Below, in pieces: positions 24,909 to 33,956 of a DNA stretch of 64,000 nucleotides (the first letter of the stretch is position 1; each line of letters begins with the position of its first letter). The DNA comes from an uncultured Erythrobacter sp. (GTDB lineage: Bacteria > Pseudomonadota > Alphaproteobacteria > Sphingomonadales > Sphingomonadaceae): the NCBI GenBank assembly GCA_947503275.1, contig CANNCZ010000002.1, forward strand, positions 1,012,733 to 1,076,732, written 5' to 3'. Made by a program: the position numbers and the translations under genes. The notes beneath the pieces are model-generated. The model had not been told where the DNA came from and did not search any database. It worked only from the letters and a program-made list of their open reading frames with translations.

Positions 24909-25871
24909 TTAATCCTTCCGAAACTCGCTCCAGATCTTTCTCGCATAGGGTCTAACCGTGCTCTGTGCCGGTTCGTCACCCCCATCACCGAGTTGCGAAA
25001 TCAGCGCAAGTTCTAGATCAGCTTGAGAACTGGGTTGTAGCGTCCCGCGATAGATGTCACCAAAAATTGCCAGGCAAGCGGCTGGCCAATCGTATTTGGG
25101 GCTCCGCCCTAGCTTCGCCTGCCCCGGGGAAGGCGAAGTAGCATACTTCTCTACGCCCAGATTCACCAACCCAGAGCGGTGAAAATGGACCCCTTGAAGG
25201 TTAATCTTTAGCTCGTTGCCGTCACGTCGCCCACTTCCATGAGCCTTATTGAGACTCCAGTCTTGGAAATGGTCCGGCCTTACAAAGTCTCGCCAAAACC
25301 ATAGCGGGACATCCCACTCTATAGTCCCATAAGAAGACAACGGATCGAATTTGCTACCGGAGTCTAGCCCTTCGCAAACCACGCGTGAAGCACGTGCTGC
25401 AATATGGCCAAGCTGGCATGCTTCAACAATCGCTCGTTCAACATCCGCATAGTTTTTTACTGAGGCCAAAAGGTTCCGAAGTTCGTGAGCGCTTAACCAG
25501 TCGTTGTCGGACAACATGCTTATCCGGCGCATTGCCGCCGCTTGAAGGTGCGACGGAACTAACTCCGAAAGCGCCAAAAAATCAAAACACACGCCGAACG
25601 CTTGTTCAGCAATCTGGTAGCGGTCACTTCGCTGGAAATCTCCATGTTCCCAGTTCGCAATCAAATCATCATCAATTTCATCTGACCGCCAAAACGCTTC
25701 CGGAATGCTGCAATTGCTTCCCTCGGTGTCATTCCAAAAGAGCTTTTGCGCCTTTGCCGCGATGATCCCGGCATGTGCACGATCAATAATCGCCTTACCA
25801 ACCGAGTATTCATCTTCGCCAAAGGCAGCATACTTCAGTGCGAGACTTGCCTTTATCCATTCAGTCGTCAT
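24909..25871 (-). CDS. Hypothetical protein with internal duplication
   Basis: 320 residues, unrecognised. Residues about 20-95 and 125-215 appear to repeat one pattern: an acidic/aliphatic helix ending in AIIDRAHAGIIAAKA or AIVEACQLGHIAARA, then a segment ending in IPEAFWR or VPLWFWR. The C-terminal 70 residues (GRSPKYDWPAACLAIFGDIYRGTLQP, then RPYARKIWSEF) look like a helical DNA-binding or effector tail seen in several alphaproteobacterial hypothetical proteins. It lies alone between the integrase module and the short recombinase, so an accessory cargo role is likely. Confidence 0.6.
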   Translation of the reverse strand: MTTEWIKASLALKYAAFGEDEYSVGKAIIDRAHAGIIAAKAQKLFWNDTEGSNCSIPEAFWRSDEIDDDLIANWEHGDFQRSDRYQIAEQAFGVCFDFLALSELVPSHLQAAAMRRISMLSDNDWLSAHELRNLLASVKNYADVERAIVEACQLGHIAARASRVVCEGLDSGSKFDPLSSYGTIEWDVPLWFWRDFVRPDHFQDWSLNKAHGSGRRDGNELKINLQGVHFHRSGLVNLGVEKYATSPSPGQAKLGRSPKYDWPAACLAIFGDIYRGTLQPSSQADLELALISQLGDGGDEPAQSTVRPYARKIWSEFRKD

Positions 25872-26050
25872 GGATGCATGGCTACGTCAAAGCGACCCTT
25901 GAACGCAAGCGAACGCCTTTGGCCCGAGCTTGTAAGTGGGCTAAAGACTATGTTCCTGTTGTCGGCTTTGCGCCCCAGTCCAAGACGTAAGTATCCGAGA
26001 TCTTAGTTCCGGAAAGCAGACATTCTTCGAGGCCATTCCGGCCAAGGAGA

Positions 26051-26689
26051 ATGAAAATGACCTACTCACACTTTGACCCCGCTGCTCAAAATCGAGTGCC
26101 GTGGCATTTTGGAGCAAAGATTGGGCCCAAGCGTCCATTCAATCAGAAGCAGATTTGGGCCATCCGTTTCTTCCTAGATCGCGAAGAACGCATTCGAGAT
26201 CGCGCGCTTTTTGATCTGGCGATCGATAGCAAGTTGCGAGGTTGTGATCTCGTCGAGTTGAAGATCGGCGATCTAGTTAGTGGACCCGAAATTAGAACGC
26301 GAGCGACAATTACGCAGCGCAAGACCGGACGACCTGTCCAGTTCGAGATTGCGGCAGACGCGCGTTCAAGTCTTTTCGCCTGGCTGGAGCTCAGAGGCGG
26401 TGACGTCGAGGATTTTGTCTTTCCGAGCCGAGTTGATCCCGCTCGCCACTTGAGCACGCGACAATACGCTCGGCTTGTTGATGAGTGGGTGGCAGCTATT
26501 GGATTGCGGCCCGAGGAGTATGGCACTCACTCGCTGCGCCGAACCAAAGCCTCGATCATCTACAAAGCCACAGGAAACATCCGGGCAATCCAAATATTGC
26601 TAGGTCATTCCAAGATTGAGAACACAGTCCGTTACCTAGGTGTCGACATTGAAGACGCTCTTACACTCGCAGAAAAGACGGAAATCTGA
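26051..26689 (+). CDS. Short tyrosine recombinase (catalytic domain)
   Basis: 212 residues, about 100 shorter than a usual integrase. The catalytic set is complete: Arg63 (SKLRGCDLVEL), Lys91, His160 and Arg163 (HSLRRT), His186 (LLGHSKIE) and Tyr195 (VRYLGV). The N-terminal core-binding domain is reduced to about 40 residues (WHFGAKIGPKRPFNQKQIWAIRFFL). Such short XerD-like proteins are frequent in sphingomonad accessory DNA. AAGGAG lies upstream of the ATG. It may act on a different site from the two end integrases. Confidence 0.85.
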   Translation: MKMTYSHFDPAAQNRVPWHFGAKIGPKRPFNQKQIWAIRFFLDREERIRDRALFDLAIDSKLRGCDLVELKIGDLVSGPEIRTRATITQRKTGRPVQFEIAADARSSLFAWLELRGGDVEDFVFPSRVDPARHLSTRQYARLVDEWVAAIGLRPEEYGTHSLRRTKASIIYKATGNIRAIQILLGHSKIENTVRYLGVDIEDALTLAEKTEI

Positions 26690-26696
26690 CTGATGT

Positions 26697-26758
26697 TGGG
26701 CGCCGGCTTCGAGCAGGTTGGCGTCCGCTTCTGGGGGTGAAAGCGGACTGTCGGGTTT
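26697..26758. repeat. Dispersed repeat copy 1
   Basis: Contains the hairpin GTCCGCTT / AAGCGGAC around CTGGGGGTGA and the shared GGGTGAAAGCGGAC motif. Lies between the short recombinase and tetR. Confidence 0.6.
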
Positions 26759-26773
26759 TAGGCGTCATCTGAA

Positions 26774-27412
26774 TCAAACGGACCATGCTCGAATGAACTG
26801 CTCCGCATGCTGCTTTGCGAATTCATCCAGATCCAACGGACGCACCGCGTGACCGCCTAGCTTGGCCTGATGCAACGCACCCAAGACGATCGGCGAAATC
26901 AAACCGAGCGCAGCGATACGAAGATCGCCTTCTTTCATCTGTCCACGTTCGACATGAGTGGCCAGTCGCATTTCGCAAGCTTGGAGTGTCGGTTCCAGCG
27001 CCGTGGTCAGGAAGAGCGGCCCGATACGCTCATGCGAGAACCCTTCGCGCAAGCCGGATGAGAATAAAGCGTCGAGCCCACCGTAGCGCATACCGTCCAG
27101 AAGATGGACTACGGCCCCATGAATCGAGGTTGTAAAATCTTCGTCGGCCGTCGCCATGATCTCCAGTTCCGAAGATGCGCCCGCGAGATCATCCTCCATG
27201 ATCGCGGCGACGACATCCTCCCGCTTGCCGAAGTGATGGGTGACAGTGGAAAGCGAAGCTCCCGCGCCCTTGGCCAATTCGCGCCACGAAGGCGCCTGAC
27301 CGCGCTCTTCACGCAGCACTTGGCGGAGACGTGAAAGGAGAGCCGATTTTCTGGCTTCTCGATTGCCGCTAGATCGCCCATTAATTTTTTTTGGATCATT
27401 TGATCCATTCAT
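26774..27412 (-). CDS. TetR family regulator
   Basis: 212 residues. The DNA-binding domain is residues about 22-72 (KSALLSRLRQVLREERGQAPSWRELAKGAGASLSTVTHHFGKREDVVAAIM). The C-terminal region is a typical TetR ligand/dimer domain. It is divergent from the TspO-like/YdeI operon. Two operator-like palindromes, one in its own first codons and one in the intergenic gap, suggest that it represses both itself and that operon. Confidence 0.9.
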   Translation of the reverse strand: MNGSNDPKKINGRSSGNREARKSALLSRLRQVLREERGQAPSWRELAKGAGASLSTVTHHFGKREDVVAAIMEDDLAGASSELEIMATADEDFTTSIHGAVVHLLDGMRYGGLDALFSSGLREGFSHERIGPLFLTTALEPTLQACEMRLATHVERGQMKEGDLRIAALGLISPIVLGALHQAKLGGHAVRPLDLDEFAKQHAEQFIRAWSV

Positions 27413-27439
27413 GTATTTCTCCTTTGGTTCAATTGATCC
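27393..27439. promoter_or_regulatory. Paired TetR operators
   Basis: Perfect palindrome GGATCA-TT-TGATCC (27393-27406) and a related site GGTTCA-AT-TGATCC (27426-27439) with one mismatch. Their centres are 33 bp apart, about three helical turns, so two dimers would sit on one face of the DNA. The first site lies within codons 3-7 of tetR. Confidence 0.65.
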
Positions 27440-27454
27440 ACAAGGATGGAAGTC

Positions 27455-28204
27455 ATGTCAACGTATCTCTCCGTAGATGGGCTGCGCGCGCTCATCGTCA
27501 TCGTTCTGGCCATCGGTCAGGCAGCCATGGCCTGGTGGCCCGATCTCAGAAATTGGCCAGAGACCATCTCTTCTCGATCGGCTCGCTATTCCACGCCAGT
27601 CGTCCCGATTGGTTGGGCTTTTGCAATTTGGGGCCTGATCTTTCTCACCTGTTTCGGATTTGCCATCTGGCACGCGCTACCCGCCAATCTAGACGATCCT
27701 TTCCTGAGACAGCTCGGATGGCTTGCCGCCGCGATCTTCGCGATCAACATTGCTTGGGAATCCTACGTGCCCAAGCGCGATATCGACTGGGGAAGCGTCG
27801 CGCTGATCGTGCTGTCGCTGGTTCTCTTACTGATGGTCGTGTCCCGCATTCATGACGATCCACCGAACGGTCTCCTCGGCTTTCTCACAGTCAGTTTGCC
27901 ATTTCAGCTGTTCGCCGGATGGATAACGGCAGCAACCTTCATTAACTTGAGTTCGACGCTCAAGATGAGCGGGGCCGATGCCGGAACAGGTCTGAGCCTG
28001 TCGCTCCTGACCATGGCCGTTTTGCTCGGGGGCATCGTCAGCTTCATGACCGGCATGATTGCCTATGGAATTGTCATCGCCTGGGCGCTGTTCGGCATCG
28101 TAATGGCCAACCGAGAGAATGAGGGAAACGCGGCGGTCGCACGTGCGGCGCTGGTGGCCATTCCGGTCGCGCCCCTCCTGGCGATCCTCGCCACGCTACT
28201 ATGA
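27455..28204 (+). CDS. TspO/MBR-like membrane protein
   Basis: 249 residues with about seven hydrophobic helices. The Trp/Pro-rich stretch STPVVPIGWAFAIWGLIFLTCFGFAIWHAL resembles TspO/tryptophan-rich sensory proteins, and a second region with FAINIAWESYVPKRDIDWGSVALI fits too. Bacterial TspO proteins bind tetrapyrroles or other small molecules. The start at 27455 (MSTYLSV) has AAGGA 8 nt upstream, whereas the ATG at 27446 has no spacing for a ribosome-binding site. It is divergent from tetR and overlaps the next gene by 4 bases. Confidence 0.7.
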   Translation: MSTYLSVDGLRALIVIVLAIGQAAMAWWPDLRNWPETISSRSARYSTPVVPIGWAFAIWGLIFLTCFGFAIWHALPANLDDPFLRQLGWLAAAIFAINIAWESYVPKRDIDWGSVALIVLSLVLLLMVVSRIHDDPPNGLLGFLTVSLPFQLFAGWITAATFINLSSTLKMSGADAGTGLSLSLLTMAVLLGGIVSFMTGMIAYGIVIAWALFGIVMANRENEGNAAVARAALVAIPVAPLLAILATLL

Positions 28205-28767
28205 CCCACTCCTACAATTCCGACAATGCAGTGATCGTTCGATCCGCATCCGATCTGCGCGATTGGTTGGACACGAACGGCGAGCGCGACGCCGGTGTGT
28301 GGATCGTCTCTTTCAAGAAGGCGCACGAAGAGTTCGTATCTTACGGCGATATTCGCGACGAGGCGCTCTGCTTCGGATGGGCCGATTCGAAGAGCGAGGC
28401 GGTCGATGAAAATCGGACTGCAACATGGCTTTCGCCTCGACGTAAAAGCAGTCCGTGGTCAGGTGTGAACAAGGAAAGGGTCGTGGCGCTCCGCCGTTCG
28501 GGTCGAATGACGTCACTAGGCGAAAGGGCAATCGAACGGGCCAAGGAGGAGGGCAGTTGGAGCATCCTTGACGATGCGTCGGCGCTCATCGTTTCCGACG
28601 ATCTTGCGCAAGCTATGGAGCAGGCTGGCGTGAGAGCTGAGTTCGACAAGTTGGCACCATCGAAGCAGCGCTCGATGTTGGAGGGCATTGCCTTGGCAAA
28701 AACCACTAAGACACGCGAAGCACGGATAACGAGGATCGTCGAGCAATGTCGTGATTCGGGAAGTTGA
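28201..28767 (+). CDS. YdeI/OmpD-associated family protein
   Basis: 188 residues. Features of the YdeI family: RSASDLRDWLDTNGERDAGVWIVSFKK, the SYGDIRDEALCFGWADSKS block, and the WLSPRRKSSPWSGVNKERVVALRRSGRMT region. The C-terminal helices (FDKLAPSKQRSMLEGIALAKTTKTREARITRIVE) are typical of the family. The biochemical role is not known; members are linked to envelope stress. It is translationally coupled to the TspO-like gene (ATGA overlap) and presumably under the same TetR control. Confidence 0.85.
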   Translation: MTHSYNSDNAVIVRSASDLRDWLDTNGERDAGVWIVSFKKAHEEFVSYGDIRDEALCFGWADSKSEAVDENRTATWLSPRRKSSPWSGVNKERVVALRRSGRMTSLGERAIERAKEEGSWSILDDASALIVSDDLAQAMEQAGVRAEFDKLAPSKQRSMLEGIALAKTTKTREARITRIVEQCRDSGS

Positions 28768-28833
28768 AGAAACCCTTCTAACGTCCATAATTGGATCGTT
28801 TGCAGACAGACGGCTTTAGTCTTGTGGCCACCT

Positions 28834-28872
28834 GGGAGCGGACAGTCAGCAACCGGCCCAGCTCAAGCCTTC
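28834..28872. repeat. Dispersed repeat copy 2
   Basis: Shares the GCGGACAGTC-GCAA-CGGCCCA-CTCAAGCC pattern with the copies at 31455 and 46136. Lies between the YdeI gene and lysR. Confidence 0.5.
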
Positions 28873-28916
28873 TGGTTACTACTGAAACTGATGAGCGAAA
28901 ACGGACACAATCAGTC

Positions 28917-29828
28917 TTACTTCGCGCCAGCCATATCCTTCACGTAGTCGATCAAAGCCCGAACCTTGAGCGGCACATAGTCACGCGAGGGATAGAGCAA
29001 CCATGCTGCGGTATCGAAGTCTGCTGCGCTTGCTTCCCACCCGGGGAACAAGTCGACGAGGCTACCTTCTTCGAGTTCATCTTCCAGCATCCAAGAAGCG
29101 ATAAGCCCGGGACCGATGCCGGAAAGAACCGCAGCTTTAACGCCGGTAGGACTGCTGAGCGTGAGGCGGCCCTGGACAGAGACATCTACCGATCTCTTCG
29201 AGTGCCGGAACGTCCAGCTCGAACGATATGTGGGCAACGATAAGAGCACGCATTGTCGCGAACCGAGATCCTCTGGCTCGTTCGGCACTCCCTTGCGCTC
29301 CACATAGTTGGGGGTCGCCACGACGTAGTAGCGTGTATCCATCAGCTTTGTACCGACAAACGATCCGCTGGGTCGCGGGCCCAGCCGGACAGCCAGATCG
29401 ATCCGCTCCTCTGCAATGTCGATGGGCCTGTCGGTGAGCACGGCCTCGACGGAGATTTCCGGATATAGCTCCATGAAGCCGCGCAGCTTAGGGACCAGCC
29501 ATTCAGAGCCAAATGCGGTGGACGAGGTCAACCGCAACGTCCCGCTTGGTTTCGCAATCAGATCAAGCGACTGGTCTCTTGCATCGACAAGCTCATCGAC
29601 CAGTACGCTTACACGGGTCAGGTAGGCTGCTCCGGCCTCGGTCAGATTGAGCCGGCGCGTGGTGCGCTCAAAAAGAGTGAAGCCGAGCGCCGTTTCGAGG
29701 TTCGCAATACTGCGTGAGACAAGCGAAGGATCGATGCCTTGATCGCGGGCCACGGCGGCAAAAGATCCGCGATGGGCCACCTCGCGGAACGTTCGGAGGG
29801 CTTGTATCTGGATCGCATCGGCACTCAT
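28917..29828 (-). CDS. LysR family transcriptional regulator
   Basis: 303 residues. N-terminal winged HTH (residues 5-65: IQALRTFREVAHRGSFAAVARDQGIDPSLVSRSIANLETALGFTLFERTTRRLNLTEAG). The substrate-binding domain is about 90-295. It is divergent from the azoreductase-SDR operon with a 93-bp gap, the classic layout for LysR control of the neighbouring genes. The ligand is unknown, perhaps a quinone or other electrophile. Confidence 0.93.
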   Translation of the reverse strand: MSADAIQIQALRTFREVAHRGSFAAVARDQGIDPSLVSRSIANLETALGFTLFERTTRRLNLTEAGAAYLTRVSVLVDELVDARDQSLDLIAKPSGTLRLTSSTAFGSEWLVPKLRGFMELYPEISVEAVLTDRPIDIAEERIDLAVRLGPRPSGSFVGTKLMDTRYYVVATPNYVERKGVPNEPEDLGSRQCVLLSLPTYRSSWTFRHSKRSVDVSVQGRLTLSSPTGVKAAVLSGIGPGLIASWMLEDELEEGSLVDLFPGWEASAADFDTAAWLLYPSRDYVPLKVRALIDYVKDMAGAK

Positions 29829-29921
29829 TCATGCAAATATAGCATCACAGAGGTGCTTGAACAGATATTTCCGGACAGTTTCACATGAGTATCTGGAGTG
29901 GGTCACTAAAGGAGATGACGC

Positions 29922-30572
29922 ATGACCCACATACTTCGCATCGATGCTTCATCGCGTCCAGGACCGGACGCTGCCACTTCGGAAGCCTCCTTCAGCCGCG
30001 GGCTAGCCGATGAAGTCCAGAAGCAACTGGAAAGAACTCTCGACCAGGTATCCCTCACAAAGCGCGATCTCGTCGAGGCCCCTATCCCGCACATCGCCAA
30101 CCAGACAATCGCCGGGTTCTACACTCCGGCCGATCAGATGACCGCCGAGCTGGCATGGGCAACGGCCCCGTCAGACGCGCTAATCGATGAGGTCGAGAAG
30201 GCTGACTTCCTGCTCATATCCTGCCCGATCTACAATTTCGGAGTGCCGTCCGCGATGAAAGCTTGGATCGATCACGTCGTGCGCGTTGGTCGTACGTTCG
30301 CTTACGAGAATGGCGAGTTTCGCGGTTTGTTGGAGAACAAGCGCGCGATGGTGGTCTATTCCTATGGAGCGCCCGGCTACAGCGATGACGGCCCGCTGAG
30401 TTCCTACGACTTCATGCGCCCTTACCTCACAATGATCCTGAATTTCATCGGGATTGCGAACGTTCAGGACTTCGTGCTCGAAGGCACCACGGGTGACCCG
30501 CAGGATGTCGCCGCCGCACAGGCAGACGTTAGCAAGCAGATCGAGGCGTACTTTGCCCGAGGAGCAGTCTGA
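29922..30572 (+). CDS. azoR: FMN-dependent NADH-azoreductase
   Basis: 216 residues with the flavodoxin-like fold of AzoR. SSRPGPDAATSEASFSRGLADEV near the N-terminus forms the FMN phosphate loop; CPIYNFGVPSAMKAWIDHVVRVGRTFAYENGEFRGLLENKRAMVVYSYGAPG contains the isoalloxazine-binding Y-N-F-x-x-P and G-G/A-x-Y regions. It reduces quinones and azo compounds with NADH. Its stop shares a base with the following SDR start. Divergent from the LysR gene. Confidence 0.9.
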   Translation: MTHILRIDASSRPGPDAATSEASFSRGLADEVQKQLERTLDQVSLTKRDLVEAPIPHIANQTIAGFYTPADQMTAELAWATAPSDALIDEVEKADFLLISCPIYNFGVPSAMKAWIDHVVRVGRTFAYENGEFRGLLENKRAMVVYSYGAPGYSDDGPLSSYDFMRPYLTMILNFIGIANVQDFVLEGTTGDPQDVAAAQADVSKQIEAYFARGAV

Positions 30573-31342
30573 TGTTGAACGAGCACATAGATCTCACAGG
30601 AAAGACCGCCATCATCACCGGCGCGAGCCGAGGAATTGGAGAGGCCGCTGCAAGGCGTCTCGCCAAAGCCAATGCAAATGTGGTGGCGCTGGCTCGTTCC
30701 AAGGCCGACATCGAACGCATCGCAAGCGAGCTGGGGGAAAACGCCCGAGCCATCATCTGCGATATAGCCGACTGGCACACAGTATCCGCAGCCTTCGATC
30801 GTGTATTCACCGAGTTCGGCAAGGTCGACATTCTGGTCAACAATGCCGGAATAATCGATCCCATCAACCGGATCGAAGATGCCGATGTCGAGGGTTGGTC
30901 GCGCGCGGTTGATATCAACCTCAAAGGGGTCCTGCACTGCATCCGAGCGGTGCTTCCTTTTATGAAGGCCAACGGCGAAGGCACGATCATCAATATCTCG
31001 TCCGGAGCCGCGACAAGCGCGCTCGAGGGATGGTCGCACTACTGCTCAACCAAAGCGGCGGTCCTTATGCTCACTCGTTGCGTGGCGAAGGAGGAAGGCG
31101 AAAATGGCATCCGTTGTGTGGGGTTGTCGCCCGGGACGGTGGCCACGGAGTTTCAGCGACAGATCAAGGCCGCGGGCATCAATCCCGTCTCCAAACTGGA
31201 CTGGTCGCAGCACATCCCTCCCGAATGGGCGGCGGAGGCGATCGCTTGGCTGACAACGGAGGAGAGCCGCGTCCATGATGGCGGCGACTTCTCAATCAAG
31301 ACCCCGGCGGGTCGAGAGACCGTCGGGCTACCCGCATTGTGA
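30572..31342 (+). CDS. Short-chain dehydrogenase/reductase
   Basis: 256 residues, classical SDR. NAD(P)-binding TGASRGIGEAA (residues about 14-24), NNAG (about 90), the catalytic Ser near GAATSALEGW and Tyr-x-x-x-Lys in HYCSTKAAV, then LSPGTVATEF after it. The substrate is unknown. Coupled to azoR by a one-base overlap (TGATG), suggesting a joint redox or detoxification function under LysR control. Confidence 0.92.
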   Translation: MLNEHIDLTGKTAIITGASRGIGEAAARRLAKANANVVALARSKADIERIASELGENARAIICDIADWHTVSAAFDRVFTEFGKVDILVNNAGIIDPINRIEDADVEGWSRAVDINLKGVLHCIRAVLPFMKANGEGTIINISSGAATSALEGWSHYCSTKAAVLMLTRCVAKEEGENGIRCVGLSPGTVATEFQRQIKAAGINPVSKLDWSQHIPPEWAAEAIAWLTTEESRVHDGGDFSIKTPAGRETVGLPAL

Positions 31343-31454
31343 GTGTCTATACTCCCCAGCACACCTGTGCGCTGGGAGCATCGAAGGGAGATCGATTGAT
31401 AACTGTCCACACTTGGGTCCGGAGCTAGGGGCCCGCTTCGTCATAGTCTGTGGC

Positions 31455-31548
31455 TGCAAGCAGACAGTCGGCAATCGGCCCATCTTCAGCCATCACTTAA
31501 CGACCGGCATTGTGGGTGGAAGCGGACATTGGCAGCTGGGCCATAGTT
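31455..31548. repeat. Dispersed repeat copy 3 (longest)
   Basis: Contains two parts also found together near 46136-46208: CAGTCGGCAATCGGCCCA with TTCAGCC, and after 18 bp GACCGGCATTGTGGGTGG followed by AAGCGGAC. It ends in TTGGCAGCTGGGCCAT, which recurs exactly at 31731-31746. Confidence 0.65.
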
Positions 31549-31730
31549 TAAAAGCATAAACGCGGGCAAAGGTGACGATGCCGAGCAAATCAACCAGACA
31601 ATCTCGCCTTAATTCACAGATCCGAATTACGGCGGCAAGTGATTGTGGATGATTTACCCTTAGCGCAATATCCGCGTGGGGGTGCTATATCTGCCCCCTG
31701 GCGGCGATCGGTTCGCATCGCGCACGGCTT

Positions 31731-31749
31731 TTGGCAGCTGGGCCATCAA
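31731..31749. repeat. Dispersed repeat fragment
   Basis: TTGGCAGCTGGGCCAT is identical to 31529-31544, the end of the larger copy. Confidence 0.5.
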
Positions 31750-32056
31750 TCGCAGCGTGACAAACCATTCGAACGACTATTCCGATTGCAGGAATAGCTA
31801 GGTTGTGAGCGCGGCTGGGGGAACTAACCTAGGCGGCCAGAAGGTACGCGGCGGCGAACTTGTGAGCGGCGCATGGCCGAATACTGGGGGTTCGAGAAGC
31901 ATACTCGGCTGAGATAATGACAGTAGCCGGAAAGTCGCAGCGCTAGGATGACCGTAACAGAGTGTTGGTTTGCTGGCCCAGAATGCAGGGTTGTTCGCTC
32001 TCGCATTCTAAGAGGCGGGCACCCTAAAATCTGTTGCTAAGGTTATAAATGAAAAA

Positions 32057-32341
32057 CTAAGGCGTGTTGTTTGAGGTTGATGCAATAGGAAAAATCATCA
32101 CTCTTAATATTAAATAGGCAAGCAATACTGGAAGTAAAATTATCAATTGTATAATATTTCCTGAAACGGAAAAGTAGACAAATATGCAGAAAGCCGTAAC
32201 AATAAATTTCGAAATCAAGTCAATTATTGTTTGAAATTTGAAAGTCGATTTGCATTCATGGCATGTTATCGCGCCAAATAATTCAGGAAAAAGCAATTCA
32301 ATAACTCGGATATTGCTTCCGCATTTGCTACATTTTCTCAT
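32057..32341 (-). CDS. Zinc-ribbon membrane protein
   Basis: 94 residues. The N-terminal pairs C4-x2-C7 and C27-x2-C30 form a rubredoxin-like zinc knuckle. Residues about 42-62 and 65-88 are two hydrophobic helices, and the tail is Ser/Asn-rich. Unrecognised family. It is strongly AT-rich compared with the flanking chromosome. Its start overlaps the stop of the large lipoprotein gene by 4 bases, so it is the last gene of the exporter cluster. Confidence 0.65.
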   Translation of the reverse strand: MRKCSKCGSNIRVIELLFPELFGAITCHECKSTFKFQTIIDLISKFIVTAFCIFVYFSVSGNIIQLIILLPVLLAYLILRVMIFPIASTSNNTP

Positions 32342-33876
32342 GATTGGACTCTCTCGATTCCTAACCAGCTCTTGTACTCACCGTGATCATTCGAATCCTG
32401 CGCTGCACTAGAATGGATAATAGAAGTCCCGCAAGGAGAGAGTCTCTCGCTACCGCAATAGTAGTAGACCTGCGAGTGTTTAACGCGTCGGATAAAGTCT
32501 TGGTCAGTTCCATCAAAACTCTGCACGAAATCTAAAAATTTCGCTCTGTTTTCAGGGGGAATTATCGCGCCCATTTCAAGGCATCCATCTGAATACGCTT
32601 TGACGTCCACGTTCAGTGCGATTGCAGCATCGTACCGCAAGTGGTGCCTCAAAGCGAAAGCTGCGATTCTAAGTCGCTCCTCTGTCGATTTCGATCCAGT
32701 GTCATACGAAATATCGCATAGCCGAATGTCGCTAACCGAGTGATGAGAACGTGGCGTTCGCCCCGCACTTATTGGCTGGAGTTCAGCTACTAGATATTCA
32801 CTCGCTGTCTGCTCTGTCGACCCCAGTGAGTTGTCGCTACAAAAATCATCAGTTTGCCTAAACTCAAAGTATGGATGGGAGATCGGCTCATTTCTCAAAG
32901 GTGCATACAGCTCTGTTTCAACGGATTTATATCCGCAGACGTAGCCATACGCCGCTTCGATTTGATCAGCATTTGGGTTGGAAAATTGTTCGAGCGAACG
33001 CTGGCTCTTAAGGATGCCTGCTAACGCACTCACTTCATCCCTTGGGCCAGCGATAACGAATCCCCCAATGCCGAATGGTGAAATTGAGACGTCGTCAATG
33101 CGTTGTTCGGCAATATGGCGGTAAATATTGGCAACAGCCGCTACGTGATCGTTCGCGCTGACGGATTGTCCAATTCCTAAAAAGACCTGTGCTCTTGGCG
33201 GTCCGGCAACAGAAATGCGAGAATCTAAGGCGCTTGGCAAGACGGAGCGCCAGATTGATCTCTGCTGCTCGCCATTGGCCAAGCCGGTCGATAGTGTTTC
33301 GTAACTGCCGTCCGTTTTGAATTGATATACGTCAATTGGTGGACGTATATTGTCTCCTTCGCCTGTAAGCGCGTGCGAGTATTCCACCGCGCTGCAAATC
33401 GTCGGGGGGGGCATACCGATCCGCGTAAAGATACGGGCAATTGAATGAGTAGCGAAGTCTGGATAGGTTGCGCTTTGCGTTTCTTCCAAATTCACATGAG
33501 GTATTTCCTCGTGAATGAACCTAATTTCCAGCCCACGTCGCAATTCACTGAGAATTTCAAACGCTATTTCTGAATCCTTGGATTCCGGGTCAAAAATGTT
33601 CAAAGATAGGATGATCTTGTCATTTGTGGATAGGCCATCGACAAAATAGGCTGGTGCAGTTGTGTGTGCCATTGCGTCGTCGATCTGGCGTGCAAGCAGA
33701 TGTTCCCTCAAATGCTGCGAGGGACAGCCCGTCTGGTAGCTGGCAAGACGATCTTCATAAATTACATACCGCAAACGAACCCAATCACCTCTTGGTTCGG
33801 AGGCCAATCTTGAACCGCATGTGTTAAGTAAAAGGGCACAAATCAAGACCACGCCAACTTTAACGAACGGGGGCAA
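32338..33876 (-). CDS. Large hypothetical lipoprotein of the exporter cluster
   Basis: 512 residues. The N-terminus MPPFVKVGVVLICALLLNTC is a probable lipoprotein signal with Cys20 (a T at -1 is unusual). The protein is otherwise globular and rich in Ser/Asp, with several scattered cysteines. I recognise no domain. It ends in a hydrophilic region (QVYYYCGSERLSPCGTS). It lies 80 nt downstream of the double-glycine cargo gene, on the same strand, and overlaps the next gene. A role as receptor, immunity or processing partner of the exported protein is inference from position. Confidence 0.6.
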   Translation of the reverse strand: MPPFVKVGVVLICALLLNTCGSRLASEPRGDWVRLRYVIYEDRLASYQTGCPSQHLREHLLARQIDDAMAHTTAPAYFVDGLSTNDKIILSLNIFDPESKDSEIAFEILSELRRGLEIRFIHEEIPHVNLEETQSATYPDFATHSIARIFTRIGMPPPTICSAVEYSHALTGEGDNIRPPIDVYQFKTDGSYETLSTGLANGEQQRSIWRSVLPSALDSRISVAGPPRAQVFLGIGQSVSANDHVAAVANIYRHIAEQRIDDVSISPFGIGGFVIAGPRDEVSALAGILKSQRSLEQFSNPNADQIEAAYGYVCGYKSVETELYAPLRNEPISHPYFEFRQTDDFCSDNSLGSTEQTASEYLVAELQPISAGRTPRSHHSVSDIRLCDISYDTGSKSTEERLRIAAFALRHHLRYDAAIALNVDVKAYSDGCLEMGAIIPPENRAKFLDFVQSFDGTDQDFIRRVKHSQVYYYCGSERLSPCGTSIIHSSAAQDSNDHGEYKSWLGIERVQS

Positions 33877-33956
33877 GTTTCTCTCCTATAGTCCTCTTGC
33901 TCGAGCAGCGGCATGATCCGTCGCTCGAGCAAGCGATTCACAAAAAGGCGACGTTT

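Larger units (their letters stand above)
31343..32056. other. 714-bp gene-free stretch with repeats
   Basis: No plausible coding region on either strand. It contains the longest dispersed-repeat copy (31455-31548) and a shorter one (31731-31749). Toward 32057 it becomes AT-rich as it enters the exporter cluster. It has the look of a junction between separately acquired segments. Confidence 0.55.

Noticed and set aside
28791..29243. 150-codon plus-strand ORF antisense to lysR
   Set aside because: Overlaps the LysR substrate-binding domain on the opposite strand; no ribosome-binding site or family.
31275..31559. 94-codon plus-strand ORF over the end of the SDR gene and repeat
   Set aside because: Overlaps the end of the SDR gene out of frame and continues into the dispersed repeat; low-quality composition.
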